Source: Plantago ovata (Eukaryota; Streptophyta; Magnoliopsida; Lamiales; Plantaginaceae). Taken from it: a stretch of DNA of 64,000 nucleotides. Under the pieces are notes generated by a model. It did not search any database. It saw nothing but the letters and a program-made list of their open reading frames with translations, and was not told the DNA's origin. Shown piece by piece: positions 1 through 18,361 of the stretch. Within the stretch, counting starts at the first letter, position 1. Every line of letters begins with the position of its first letter. The translations under genes were made by a program, and so were the position numbers. The stretch lies in the NCBI GenBank assembly GCA_028274465.1, contig CM051457.1, positions 112,343,982-112,407,981 on the forward strand, given 5' to 3'.

Positions 1-38
1 TTTTCTTTAAATTTTAGTTTTGTAATGTATTCTTTAAT

Positions 39-437
39 TATGGACATAACACTTTGCACATTAATAAGCTTGTTATTTACACAGACTCACAATATGTTTT
101 GCAATGTATTTGCAGGATGAAGGAACCTCTCATGCTAGCCCGTAGTTTGGTTCAAGACATCAGGCGTATGGTCACAAATTTTGCAGAAGTTCAGTTTATC
201 AGCATATACAGAGAAGCCAACTCCACGGCGGATTACTTGGCAAAACTCGCAAGCAGTAGCTTCACGACGACTGTAGTTCCACCACTTCCCGACAACCACC
301 TACATAAGGTGCTTTCTCGGGTCTGGGACATCGAGCCTCTATGGCTCAAAACTTGTAATTTTTTTGATGTACACGAGGGAACTACTCGGATAGTAGCTCA
401 CCCTATGTCTCTTTTCACAAGCTTTGTACAAATTTAG
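39..437 (+). CDS. RNase H-like domain protein fragment, 5' end outside window or lost
   Basis: The reading frame runs open from about position 39 to a stop at 435-437. It encodes the C-terminal half of a plant RNase H-like domain (the RVT_3 type found in LINE-derived and stand-alone plant proteins). Visible marks are VIYTDSQYVLQC, which carries the conserved Asp after a beta strand, and IYREANSTADYLAKLA, which carries the Asn-x2-Ala-Asp motif near the end of the fold. Past that point the protein matches nothing I know. No ATG starts this frame, so the rest of the domain lies upstream in another exon or has been lost. An AG at 15-16 could be an acceptor. It may be a real last exon or a retroelement relic. 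Confidence 0.6.
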   Translation, partial: YGHNTLHINKLVIYTDSQYVLQCICRMKEPLMLARSLVQDIRRMVTNFAEVQFISIYREANSTADYLAKLASSSFTTTVVPPLPDNHLHKVLSRVWDIEPLWLKTCNFFDVHEGTTRIVAHPMSLFTSFVQI

Positions 438-1130
438 TATGTAATAAAAAGAACTACTTCGTAAAAACAAAAAAAAAAAAAAACAAAAAAAAAGTGACAT
501 TAGAAAAATAATATTCTGATTGTTCGTGCATTTGATTCGTTGTTTAGTAAAAATAGAAAACTACAAATCACAACGTCTACAATTTAGTATCGGGCTATAT
601 ATACTCTACATTTTGTTAATATATACTTCAATGTGTTTCTTTTTTTTTTTTTTTTTATTTATGAAAAATTACAAATTAGTCATAATTTCAATAGTTTATA
701 TTAGATTAGTCTAACCTAAAAAACTTCTTACTATTTAGTCAAATTATTACTACAAATTAATCATTCTATTAATTTTAGCATATATATAATTAACCATATT
801 CCTGAATTCTCTCAAACTATTCCAATTTCTCATTTATTAAACTTTAATTAACAAGCATCACATCACAATGCTCAGTTTAATTTCAGTAAATTTCCCCACT
901 TTCTCCAAAAACATTTCTTCTTTTACACCTCCGCTGCCATAACATTGGCCATTGCATCTTCCAAATATTACACAATCACACCATTATCATAGTGACCTTC
1001 CTTCCCTTTTGGCAATATTGAGTTGTAATGCGATTCACCGGTGTCTTGAACAAGAGACCAATGGCAAGGATCACATGACTGCCTCAATCGCCTAGGAGTA
1101 TTTAAGGATACAATTAAATGGAAAATGCTT
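438..1130. other. AT-rich intergenic DNA
   Basis: No gene is visible. The stretch holds A-runs near 470-492 and a T-run near 640-658. Short open frames here are low-complexity. Confidence 0.6.
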
Positions 1131-1350
1131 GATTATACCCAACCGGAAGATGCTTGTTTTTTTTCCTTTGAATGTCAAACAATTCTAGTATAATTGAAAG
1201 ATGCTTGAGTATACCCCTTCAATGTCGGACGAATCTAGTATAGGAAGATGCTTGTTTTTTCCCCTTCAATAACAAGATAAAACGTCCAAATTATCTGATA
1301 TTATTAGAAGTTGCTTGCTTTTCCTCTTTTTTAATATGAAAGATGCTTGA
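1130..1350 (+). repeat. Degenerate tandem repeat around GATGCTTG
   Basis: The motif GAAGATGCTTG or AAAGATGCTTGA recurs about five times at irregular spacing of 45-75 bp. Each is followed by a T/C-rich run and then AATGTC plus ATTCTAGTATA or ATCTAGTATA. It looks like a decayed tandem array without coding potential. Confidence 0.55.
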
Positions 1351-2030
1351 ATTGTATATTAGTTTAAAGCCTAATAATAGAGATTTTCTAAAAATAAATG
1401 CATGTTAGAATAACAATTGATCTAAAATGTAGGAGTCCACACGGAACGTTAAGATATGGTTTTCGTTCCGCTTTTCAGATTTGGCTATAGTTTTCTGTGG
1501 ATTAAGATTGTTAATATTTTTACAGTGATGATGTTTATGCAAGTGGTTTTAATGTGGGGATTCCTTTTAATGTGTAACTTGAAAATTAGGTGAAGAAGAA
1601 ATTACATTGTTCTGTAATGCAATGTCATTTAGGAACAGATTGCAATTTTGATTTTGTTATTTGGGGGAATGTCAATCGTAATAATATGGGGTATTGAGGT
1701 TAGTTTTGACAAAAAACATGGATTTTGGGGGTGGGGGTGGGGGTGGTGGGGGGTGGGGGGGAGAGAATAGGCAGGGAAAAAATGGAACCATTTCCAAAAT
1801 GAAATACATGCTCCCTCCAATGTATTTCAAATAGGAAACGTTTTTGGATTTCAAGCAGATTTCCGGTTTTTAAAATGCCAAAATATGGTCTGACCGGTTT
1901 CATAGATTTACTTGTTAGATTTCCTATCTACCAATCAATGAAATGTGGAACAATTTCACCAAAACATTTCATTTTCCTATTGAACCAAACGGCCCCTAAG
2001 TACTAAGTAGGGACCTGTTTTTTAACAAAT

Positions 2031-2103
2031 AGCATTGAGTCGATTCCAAGAGTGCTCCTCTAGTAAAGGTATGCGGCTTAGCATTGAGTCGACTCCAAGA
2101 GTC
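2031..2103 (+). repeat. Short direct repeat, about 24 bp x 2
   Basis: TAGCATTGAGTCGA followed by Y-TCCAAGAGT occurs twice, about 49 bp apart. There is no coding context. Confidence 0.6.
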
Positions 2104-2299
2104 ATCCCTGCCGTACACGCTAGCATTTTGTAACATGCTTAGCCTTTTGTTCTGGGACTTTAGTCAGACCTGGATTGTCAACCAAGAATCCCATTTTCAA
2201 TTCATATGGCGTTAGATGAATTTTCCTTGGTTATTGTGAAATGACCGAGTTGGACTCATGAGTCATGACCTCTATTTGCATCTCCACCGAGGAGAGGGC

Positions 2300-2500
2300 C
2301 GTGATATGATATAGTAAGAAACTGAATAGAAATGAACTGAATTGGACAGAATTGAACTGAACAAAAGAACTAAATGAAGCTGAACTGAACTATACATAAT
2401 TGAACTGGACTTATTTTTAGTATAAAATAAAACTAAGCAAATTTGAACCGACTGAATCTGAACAGAATTAAACTGAATTGAAAATAATGAGTTTTGAGAC
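2300..2500 (-). repeat. GAACTGAA-rich MITE-like relic
   Basis: AACTGAAC/GAATTGAAC words are packed here. This is the opposite orientation of the TTCAGTTCAG-rich elements at 18.36-18.80 kb and 41.68-41.87 kb, so it is probably a decayed member of that family. Clear terminal repeats are not visible. Confidence 0.45.
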
Positions 2501-2537
2501 GAAATAAGAATGGCTAAAAGGGAGCAAATATCGTACT

Positions 2538-2763
2538 TACTCTGTCCCTCATCAAGTTTAACATTTCATTTTGTTGTCTTTTTCGAGAGTTAGTTTGACC
2601 TCAAATTAATCTTAAACCATATAGAAAAACTTATGAAAAAAGTTATATTATAAAAATTTAAATGTTATAATTTCATAATATAACGATTTAGCATTAATTT
2701 GAAGTCAAATAGACCTTTTAAAAAGTTAACAAAATGAAATGTTAACCTTGAGACGGAGGAATA
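2538..2763. mobile_element. Stowaway-like MITE
   Basis: About 220 bp can fold almost end to end. The left end CTCTGTCCCTCATCAAGTTT is answered on the right by CTTGAGACGGAG, and the inner TTTCATTTTGTT by AACAAAATGAAA. It is flanked by TA dinucleotides. The CTCCCTCCGT-like end and TA duplication are typical of Tc1/mariner-derived Stowaway MITEs. Confidence 0.75.
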
Positions 2764-3599
2764 CTAGTGTTTAGTTTGTGTCTTTGCGAGAATCAAGCTG
2801 AGGGGTGAGTATATAAATAAACGGTACATGAATGTTTCGATTTTGATTGAATACTGGTGATGCTTGTTTGTAAGTGTTTATTATGCTGGTGAAAAGAGGG
2901 TAAAATGTTTGAGTTTGAATGTGATGTTAGGGACGGAGCAACCTAGAACAAGCATTATCATGTGCGACTATAATGCTCAGTTTAATGCTTGTGTGACTGT
3001 ATTCCTTGGATTGAGCAACCCAACCACGTTTGAGGATGTTGCTTATTTTTGTGTGATTATGATGATCGGATAAAGAAAGTGATTTTTTTTTTCAGTGAAG
3101 GAAAGAAAGATGCCTAATTCCGTATATTTTTATAACTCTGCGATTTCATTTGATTAAAAAACTTATGTATTCATTATCAAGAGATGGCCAAATAATATGA
3201 TTTACGAAGATTTTATCGAATTTAGCTAAATCACTAATTTGTATTAAGTTTTTACAAAAATATAAAAATTATTTTAGGTCACATTTGCCATAAATACTCA
3301 AAATTATCACTAATTGTGTAATTTTCTCATTTATTCTTTAATCAAATGTGAAACAAATTATGTGAAGCTCTAAACTAAAAGGAAGCCAAGCCACCCCGCT
3401 ATCATTTGTATCCGATTTGTAACATCAAATGGCGATAACTGCGACCTCGAACAAAACGATGGTAGCGGAACTGCATCGAATTTATCAAGCCAAGACTCAT
3501 CCGTTCTTGAACAAGCCTGCACCACTTACTCAACTTCAGCAAATGCTACCATATATACATTCTTTCAGCTTCTTAATGCAAGTAATAAATCAGGACTTC
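2764..3599. other. Intergenic DNA downstream of the P-loop NTPase gene
   Basis: An open frame at 2864-3073 has no recognisable domain. AT-rich DNA follows. I see no supported gene. Confidence 0.5.
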
Positions 3600-10136
<6,537 letters not shown>

Positions 10137-11840
10137 TCAATAGAGCACTGATTTCCACTCTCGAAATAGTTTATGCCTGTGTTAGTAAATAATCTATATC
10201 AGCCATTAACCATCAGATGACATACAGGAACCTACCAAGTCAAGTGAATGCAATATTAAATTTGGCAATAAAGGCCTGCAAATGGCTTCATTCATATGCA
10301 ATACATAACTCAATCTAAAGATTCTCTTGTTTGCAAGGTCAAGGACTGGAGTGCTGCTCATACAAATCCATGAAGATGAAATTGCAAACCAACAACAGCA
10401 CGAAACCAAAGATTTGAGCAGCTACAGGCTAAACTAATGACAACTTAAAGTAACCAAAAGGGGATAAGTCAAATAGAGCACTTGGAGTTGCCTCGTTTGA
10501 GTAGCTTGTTGGATTATTACTTGATTTACAGACCTCTTCTAGAGACAAGGTAGACTTTGATCCGTGTGTTGCCCGTTTCGGGCTTCCCATTGGGTATACC
10601 CCTCTTATCTTGTCTAAAAGAAAAATAGCATATCATTTCACAATTAAGTATTAACAGCATGATCAATGTTTCTTGGGCCATGGTCATGGAGATACACAAG
10701 TTTCATAATGCCACTATAAATAAACAAAATCATAATGTAGTAATTTCTTTTCAGTTACATTCTGTGGGACAAATTCACAAACAGGTGGCGAGCAATTTCT
10801 TTTCCGTTATAGTTTCACTGGGACAAATTCACAAACAGGTGGCGGGCAAATTCTTTTCAGTTTCTAAATTATGTAAAAGTAAACCCAGCAAGATTAAGCA
10901 CAATTCTGTTGCAAACATTAGGGATTTAAAACTCCATCTCTATCATCCAAGAAGCAGTTAAATATGAGTCTTGGAGACAATTACCTGGAATAATATGGGA
11001 TCAATTGCATAAGCTCATAATCCCCGAGGCAAGCAAGTTCATAAAACGATAAGAGTGATTGAAGAGATATTTTTGGGTGGTTTTCTGGGTTTAACAGAGT
11101 GAAGTTTTTTACTCTTTGATTTTAGGTATGAGCAAAAAAAACCCATAAACCACAGGAAGAAGAAGTTAAGAACTTAGGAGGAAGATAACCGGATTGATAA
11201 GGTTTAACAAATTTTGGTCCGCGACTTAGTTATTATTAATCCAAGACTTGATTTTAATTGAATTCGTCGATTTATACAGTATTTGTGAATATTGTAAAAA
11301 AAAGTAGTGAAGGGTCGAACATAGGGCATTTCATAATCAATCAAGGCTCCGGCAAAAAACAATTCTTCTCCAGTCCAGTGAGATCATTTCTTCTCCAGCA
11401 AAAGGATCTTCTTCATCATGAGATCATTTCTTCTCCAGCAAAATTGAATTAATTAACTCGGGAGAAGCAGCAATAAAAATCTGTCTAATAATAAAGAGAT
11501 GAGTTGACTTACAAAAATGCGATGAAAAGATTGCAAAAAGGAAGAGATTAGCTCAAGATGCCTTTGTGTAAATTGATGACAGAAAATAATTAACCCATTC
11601 CACCCTCAATAATTAAACATCACCCACAACAACGTAATCCAAATCTGAACTCCTTAATCACATGACAGACGCATAAAATGGATTTCCAGCAGATTTTAAT
11701 TAACAGAATCAACAGAAGAATAAAATTACCCATATTCTTGTAGAGGCGCACGAATTAATGGAGGGAGAAGAGAAAGAGGTGAAGGGAGCATACCTCGTGG
11801 TCCGTCACCGGTGGCTTGCAGTGTTTCATTTATACTTTCA
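10137..11840 (-). promoter_or_regulatory. 5' region of the NTPase gene: probable leader exon, intron and promoter
   Basis: No second gene is visible. Near 11795 the minus strand reads ACCACGAG then GTATGCTCC, a plausible donor closing a leader exon, so the transcript may start near 11.8 kb with a UTR intron. Within the stretch, a unit of about 52 bp containing GGGACAAATTCACAAACAGG is tandemly duplicated at 10767-10865. A 27-bp unit containing ATCATTTCTTCTCCAGCAAA is duplicated at 11382-11446. Confidence 0.4.
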
Positions 11841-11879
11841 AAATTATTATTAATCATCAAGTTATATTAAAGTTTAAAG

Positions 11880-12822
11880 TTTTTTAAAGTAATATAATAA
11901 GTCGATTTTTAAAGTAATATAATAAGTCGGTTGATTTACCTAATTGATTGACCTACCAATCAATTTTTAATCCGTTGATCTTGCTTATCCAATTTCAATC
12001 TGGTGCGTACATGTGTTATTAGTTAATTAAAAGATGTAGGGTTCGAATCCTATTGGCGTGATTTTTCTCCATTATTTTTATTACTATTTTTATTAAAGGT
12101 GTTTGGTTAGAATTCTTGTTGGCGTAATTTTTCTATATTATTTGTATCATTATTTTAGTTGAAGGTGTTGGGTTCGAATATTATTGACCTAATTTTTTTC
12201 TTTTTTATTTATTCTATTTTTAAATTTTTATTTAAACATAAAGTTGTATGACGTATTATACTTAATTTTAAAAATAACCATGATATGTTCTTATAAAAAA
12301 AAACCATACTTCCTCCGTCCAATAATAAATGTAACACTTGATTTTGTTGACTTTTTCGATGGTCATTTTGACTTTAAATTATTCTTAAACCATACGATAA
12401 AAATAACTAAAAATATCATATTATAAAACTAGAATGTTTATATGAAGCATTTGAAAATATACTCAACTGATGAAGAATACCAATTAACATGCGAAAAATA
12501 TGCATTGCAGATTTTGAAGTTGAATGTTTCCAAAGTCTAGAGATGTATCTGATGGTTCTTAACTCATCGAAATAATACTTTTTGTATGTCTAATATAGTT
12601 CAATTCAAAATTATTAATTGCATAACTACAAAAACTATATACATTTTATAGCACACCATTTATATTAAGTTTAATTACTCAATTAGTTATTTTTTTTATT
12701 ACGTTTGAAGCATTATGTGAAGATTATATATTCACTCCATGTATTTCAATATATTATTAAATAAAACAATAATATTTTACAAAATTACGCTTCACACGCG
12801 TAGCGTGTGACGCAGTTCCTAG
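11880..12822 (+). mobile_element. Helitron-like unit A (first of a tandem pair)
   Basis: This unit and the next are homologous along their whole length, about 900 bp, head to tail. The 3' end has the hairpin CACACGC-gta-GCGTGTG, then ACGCAGTTC, then CTAG followed by T. That is the layout of a Helitron 3' terminus: hairpin, short spacer, CTRR, then host T. A sharp 5' TC terminus was not found. Inside lie three diverged copies of a segment containing GGTTCGAAT, which looks like a Pol III B box. No replication-helicase ORF is present, so it would be non-autonomous. Confidence 0.55.
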
Positions 12823-13713
12823 TTAAATTAAAGTAATATAATAAGCCGGTTGATTTACCTACCAATCAATTTTAATCCGTTGATCTTGCTTATTCAATTT
12901 CAATCTGGTGCGTACATGTGTCATTAGTTAATTAAAATATGTAGGGTTCGAATCCTGTTGGCGTGATTTTTCTCCATTATTTTTATTGAAGGTGTTTGGT
13001 TAGAATCTTGTTGGCGTGATGTTTCTATATTATTTGTATCATTATTTTAGTTGAAGTTGTTGAGTTCGAATATTATTGACGTAATTTTTTTCTTTTTTAT
13101 TTATTCTCTTTTTAAATTTTTACTTTTTAACATAAAGTTGTATGATGTATTATACTTAATTTTAAAAATAACCATGATATGTTCTTATAAAAAAAGACAT
13201 ACTTCCTCCATCCAATAATAAATGTAACACTTGATTTTGTTAACTTTTTCGATGGTCATTTTGACTTTAAATTATTCTTAAACCATACGATAAAAATAAC
13301 TAAAAACATCATATTATAAAACTAGAATGTTTATATGAAACATTTGACAATATATTCAACTGATGAAGAATACCAATTAACATGCGAATATGCATTGCAG
13401 ATTTTGAAGTTGAATGTTTCCAAAGTCTAGAGATGTATCTGATGGTTCTTAACTCATCGGAAGAATACTTTTCGTATGTCTAATATATTCCAATTCAAAA
13501 CTATTAATTGCATAACTACAAAAACTATATACATTTATATAGCACACTATTTATATTAAGTTTAATTACTCAATTAGTTATTGTTTTATATATTACGTTT
13601 GAAGTCATTATGTGAATATTATATATTCACTCCATTTATTTCAATATATTATTTAATAAAACAATAATGTTTTACAAGAGTACACTTCACTACGCGTGTT
13701 ACGCGGTTTCTAG
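12823..13713 (+). mobile_element. Helitron-like unit B (second of a tandem pair)
   Basis: This is a near full-length second copy of unit A, starting directly after its CTAG. The end has CGCGT-gtt-ACGCG (5-bp stem, 3-base loop), then GTTT, then CTAG and T. Sequence differences from unit A are scattered, so the duplication is not very recent. Both units also carry a Stowaway-like half-repeat (CTTCCTCCRTCCAATAATAA at 12310 and 13204). Confidence 0.55.
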
Positions 13714-14302
13714 TAAATATATGAATCTCAATGTTTTTGTTTTCCATTCGATTAGCAAAATTATCTTTGTTAAATGTGAATGATATGAAGTACGTAAGGA
13801 TCATCTCATCAATCTTCTCTCGGTTTCTTCTTGAAACCGAGAGTCTTGTCTAAAATTGAATTGATTTGTGGTTTCTAAAATTTTCAGTTTAAAAAATAGG
13901 AAAATAAAATTTTATTTTGCAAAACTTCTCTTGGAAAACTTCCTAGGTTACACATTTGTAAGAGTAATTCTCTTGGATATTGTTTGTACTGGTTTTTTCT
14001 ATTGACCAACTTCTAAAAGATGTAAAAAAAATCAAATACTATGTAATTTGGTTCAACTTTACTGTCTTTCAATAGTCTGCCTAGGCACATTTCCAATTCA
14101 AAGAGTCAGGAAAGCTATGTTTTCTATACAACAATAACCAGTTTTTCAAATCAACAGCTTTGGAGTTCAGTAACTTGAGCAAATAATCTTGCCCTACATA
14201 TATATATATTAACAAGTTTTGCAGTGACAGCTTAGGCTAGTTAGTATACACAATGCCGCCTGCTATCACATACATACATGAACATCTGCACCCCTAACAA
14301 TC
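13714..14302. other. Intergenic DNA downstream of the HNH gene
   Basis: No gene is seen. It presumably includes the 3'UTR of the HNH-domain gene, whose stop codon is at 14303-14305. A (TA)n run lies near 14202. Confidence 0.5.
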
Positions 14303-16773
14303 TCACGGGGCTGCATACGGCTTGGACAGATACTGCTGCCACTCCTCCGGATACCCATTCTTCGCCCTCAGCATCTTTATTGCTTGGTTTGTCAGTGGTA
14401 TCGCGAGTATGTCATAGTCCTTCGGAGCCTGCAAATGCAAGAATGACAGAACCAAGATAAATGTACGTATAGGTTCACAAGAGGCTTTGTCTGGCCATAT
14501 TTTAACTGTCAACATGCTCAAATGGAAGTTGCATCTTTAGGTACTTCAAACTTAGCTTTATCACAACAGAATCAGGTCATATCTGTGTATACGTACCTTG
14601 GGCACCTTCAACAGTTTCATATTTGTTTCCTCCAGTGTTTTCTGGCCTTTCTTTGAGTTGCATCTTGCACAGGCGGTAACCTGTTACAAATATCATCGAA
14701 TCAGATAGATACTCCAGAGTCTTAAGAATCGGTTAAATGTTATGCATCGTTAAAGAGCACAAGTCCTCCTTGTCACTATTCACTAGGCATGGTCTATATG
14801 CAAGTACCAAATGTGTGCAACTAATACATATACTGATACTATCTTGCTCTTAACACTAAAGCAGCCACTGCAGCCTTAACTAGTAGTATATGATATTGTA
14901 ACCGAATAAACAAGATAGGTTAACAATATGAGCTGCGAAATGACTCTGGTTGTTTATTCCTTGGGGAGTTCAAATTACCGTTTCTTTTTTCATCTAATGC
15001 CAACTAACATTACCTTTTTCTCCATATATACAGAACAGATTGGTGACATGAGGCATTCCCATAGCAAAAACATAATAAAATAGACATCCTTATGAACATT
15101 TCTTACTAGATTTTCCCATGTCCATTGTCCACCACGTGCAATCGGCATAACATGATCAATCGTGAGGTTCTCATAGGCAGAGCAGTACCTGCATCATACG
15201 TAGAAGAGAAAAGATTAAAGAGAATCGACAGAGCCAAATACTAATGCATGTAAAATGTTGATGACTAAAGCAACTAGAATATGGGAAAATGTGGTCTTCT
15301 CCATTTAATCCATGTCAGGAAGAAAGATAACATGTTGCAAGATTTTGAAAAAAGAATTCTCTTAAGTGACATTTGATCTCTTTTGATAAAGGTCAATTTG
15401 CAAACAATGTTGTAAATTTCAGTAGCCTCAGTACAAATGCACCATGTTTGGTGAATAACAATAGTGAAGCTAACAATGTGAAGTAAGGTCAAAGACTCAC
15501 TGGCACATAAAATTGTCACGCTGTAAAATATTTTTACGACTGAGCCCTCTTTTCACTCTCCTCCTTTTGACAACTTGCAACAAGTGAGGAACCTGCAGAA
15601 ATTACAAATTAGTTAGACAAACGCCATAAGAAATAACATGTTGTAAACAGACATAGCATCGTCCACTTTGCTCCATACCCTTAATACAGCAGGAATGTAG
15701 AAGGAACCACTGGGAGAGGTAACAATTTGGTCATAATATTCTAAAACATCAGCCTGCAATTTAAGAAAGAATACAAAGAAATCAGAGTTTACAAGTTCAT
15801 CGACACAAGAAACGTGCATATTCAGTATATGCAAAATTATTGTAACACGGAGTTTGGTAGAAGACCAGATGTTCCAGCTTTTTCATTAAAATTTGAAACT
15901 CCCATAGCTTCAATCTTCCGTTTGATGCACCGTATAAGTTTAGTGGCAATGATGTTCTAGATAAAAGATATCTTTGGAAATATGAAATGCTACAGTAGAT
16001 ACTACAAACTAACAAGAAACAGACCTTGTCCAAGAACTCCAGACAGATGGCACGTTTCCAGCAGACTACGTTAACCGGCCTAGCATAACAGGCAACTCGT
16101 CTAATTAGATTCTCATCATTTTCGTAGAACAAAGATAATTCTCCTAGCTACACTTATACATCTACAGTCAGCTTGGTTGTAACCCATAACAAATTATTCC
16201 AAGAGAAGAAAAGTAGACTATACCATCACTAAGATAGAGAACAAATTAGATATTCAAGCCAGTACGACAGTGTTCTGGCATTAGGACCTAGTAATTCTTG
16301 CTCTAAAGATCGAACATTGTAATTTGTAAGGGACAAGGAAATGGACAAATGGTGATACGGAACCATATATACCTGTAGGAGATATCCAATACCAAGCCTC
16401 TGAAAGCAGAAAGCTCATCGATTTGGAACTCTGGATCCTCCAATATATCATCCACAATTCCGTCACCAGAAGAAGTACTGTTATAATTCCTAGAATAAGA
16501 TGATGACGAAGATGACACCGAGGACCCACGGCAGACCATGTTGAGCTTGCGTTTGTTAACAAGAGGAGGTGGCGTGTTGGTGGTAAACGTTAAACTTCCA
16601 CCGCCACCACAAGGCTTAGCTGCTAATTTACGAGTAGTAGGAGTAGCGTAATGGTGAAGCAAAGAGTCTTTGGATTCAAAACCGACAACAGAATACAACC
16701 CATCACCAGTACCACTCAAGAAGAGAGATGGTGACCTTATGCGGCTACCCCCAGCAGTAGCAAATTGAGCCAT
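14303..16773 (-). CDS. HNH endonuclease-domain protein, probably plastid-targeted, 304 aa, 7 exons
   Basis: Exons 16773-16373, 16079-16025, 15753-15679, 15592-15501, 15188-15107, 14680-14597 and 14428-14303 join in phase and end in TGA (915 nt). The first ~110 residues are rich in Ser, Thr, Arg and Gly with few acids, as in a chloroplast transit peptide (inferred). The C-terminal half is an HNH_5-type domain: Cys207 and Cys210 in MCQYC, then TIDHVMPIARGG with His220, Glu233-Asn234, and Cys239-x2-Cys242-Asn243. The two Cys pairs would hold a structural zinc and the His/Asn set a metal-dependent nuclease site. Arabidopsis has similar 'HNH endonuclease' proteins of unknown role. The frame is open upstream to 16842; I chose the ATG at 16773 because the protein after it reads like a transit peptide. 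Confidence 0.9.
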
Positions 16774-17794
16774 TGTCTTATAACTATTGAGACAGACAGA
16801 AAGCTTATGTAATGGTATGTAAAACAAATAAAGATCGATCAAGAACAGTGTTCGAAGCTACAACCGATCAGTCAACCATGCCTTGTCAATCGATCAAGCC
16901 GCTTTTCTACTAACACAAACACAATATAAAGAAAGGAAGAAAGACAGATTGATCAACAAAACCACTAGAAGCTGCCTAATTCACAATCGATCACAGACTA
17001 TTGAGCTTATATACTATTGAATGGATCAAAGATCACAGAGAAAAACTCATATTGGTAACAAAGAGATAGTTAAAATGCAAGTATATGTACCACAAGTATG
17101 GTCAATTTCTTGTATCTTAGAACAACCATTATCATTCAAACTTCAACTACTAGCTAGCTCACAAAAATATCTACTGACACGTGTTCCCGCCATGGCCTCA
17201 CCCTTAATCAGAATATCTCCCCCTATATTCCCATATCCAATTTTATAAAACGTGAATTCAATGATCATCTAATCTCAAAGCTACTGTCAAAAAGCAAGAA
17301 CAAGCATAATACAAAATACTCGCAACAAAATTCACCTTTTCTGCAATTGAGCACTTTGGGATGTGATTCATTCAATTGAAGATGAAATCGATTGATCAAA
17401 TCATCCAATTGCTAGCAATTGGTTCGGAAATGTAAAATCATGAAACAGAAGAGAGATCAAATTAGGGTTTGGATTTAACAGAAAAGTTGATTGATTGAGA
17501 TTTTGAGAGAGTGTCTGTTAGAAGTAACTGTTAACAACTTAACATTATCCCATTTTTTTTAATTTTTTTTTTCTCTTTTCATTTTACTAATAGTATGTTT
17601 TAAGCGCGGGGATTTTGATTTAGATTTTAAAAGATGATTAACTAAACTGAGATCATTAAATGCTGGGGGTCATCACTTGTTAGATCCAAATTATGCACAT
17701 CTGGAATTATTGGTTCACATGAGAAGTCCATGTTTTACCAACATTTGTGGCTAAATTTTAAACTTCCATTGTAATATAAAATGCTTTTTTATAA
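16774..17794. other. Upstream region of the HNH gene
   Basis: No gene is seen. It probably contains the promoter, leader and perhaps a leader intron of the minus-strand HNH gene. C/T-rich and AGAGAG-type sequence near 17440-17520 fits a transcription start there, but I cannot fix it. Confidence 0.4.
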
Positions 17795-18032
17795 GTAATC
17801 ATCGGTCTGAATCATTTTTTTTACGTTTGACTACTTTTTGCCCTATTTGGATTACTCGGGAATATTAAAAAGTTATATATGAAAATATAGTATCTCTACT
17901 TTCATAATAATATAATAATGTAATTCATTACTTAGATTTTAGTTATGATTTAGGATTTATAAGAATTCAAATAGGACTAAAAAAATGTCAACAAAACAAA
18001 TGTAAAGAAATCACTGTGACGGACGGAGGGAG
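17795..18032. mobile_element. Degraded Stowaway-like MITE
   Basis: The right end GACGGACGGAGGGAGTA is a classic Stowaway terminus followed by TA. The left arm (CTGAATCATTTTTTTTACG) pairs only loosely with it. The centre is AT-rich with partial self-complementarity. Confidence 0.5.
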
Positions 18033-18059
18033 TAGTAAGGACACATTTTATTATTTCAA

Positions 18060-18350
18060 AATTCTCCACATTCCACTCCCCTATAATTAAAAGTGAGTCA
18101 TCAACAGATTGTAAGGCACCGGGACTTTATTTTTCCCTACCAAAATCGGCTTAAAACACCCCAAGTCACACACTTTTTTAATCATTCTATTAAGACCCTC
18201 CGCAATTACAAGGAACAAAAAAGGTGATAACGGATCCCCTTGACGAATACCCCTCCCAACACCAAACTCTTTAGTAGGGCTATCATTTACCAAAATTGAG
18301 GTACGCACACTTGTATCTATTGATGACATTTGGATTTTACTCCAGTTTAA
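18060..18350 (-). pseudogene. LINE reverse-transcriptase fragment
   Basis: The minus-strand frame at 18329-18087 contains GIRQGDPLSPFLFL, the conserved RT block 4 of plant L1-type LINEs, then AEGLNRMI. The frame then shifts. In a neighbouring frame the expected catalytic block appears as LQSVDDSLLI, where (Y/F)ADD would be normal. It is a short, truncated and frameshifted relic. Confidence 0.8.
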
Positions 18351-18361
18351 GAAAGAAATAA

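Noticed and set aside
1629..1903. Three overlapping minus-strand frames with Pro-rich runs
   Set aside because: They come from a G-rich low-complexity stretch (GGGGGTGGGGGT) with no splice or promoter support.
10206..10409. Minus-strand 67-codon frame upstream of the NTPase gene
   Set aside because: Low-complexity Cys/Ser-rich start, no domain, lies in the probable leader intron.
12030..12060. GGTTCGAATCC as a possible tRNA gene
   Set aside because: No cloverleaf, acceptor stem or A box around it; the word repeats in degenerate form within a duplicated unit.
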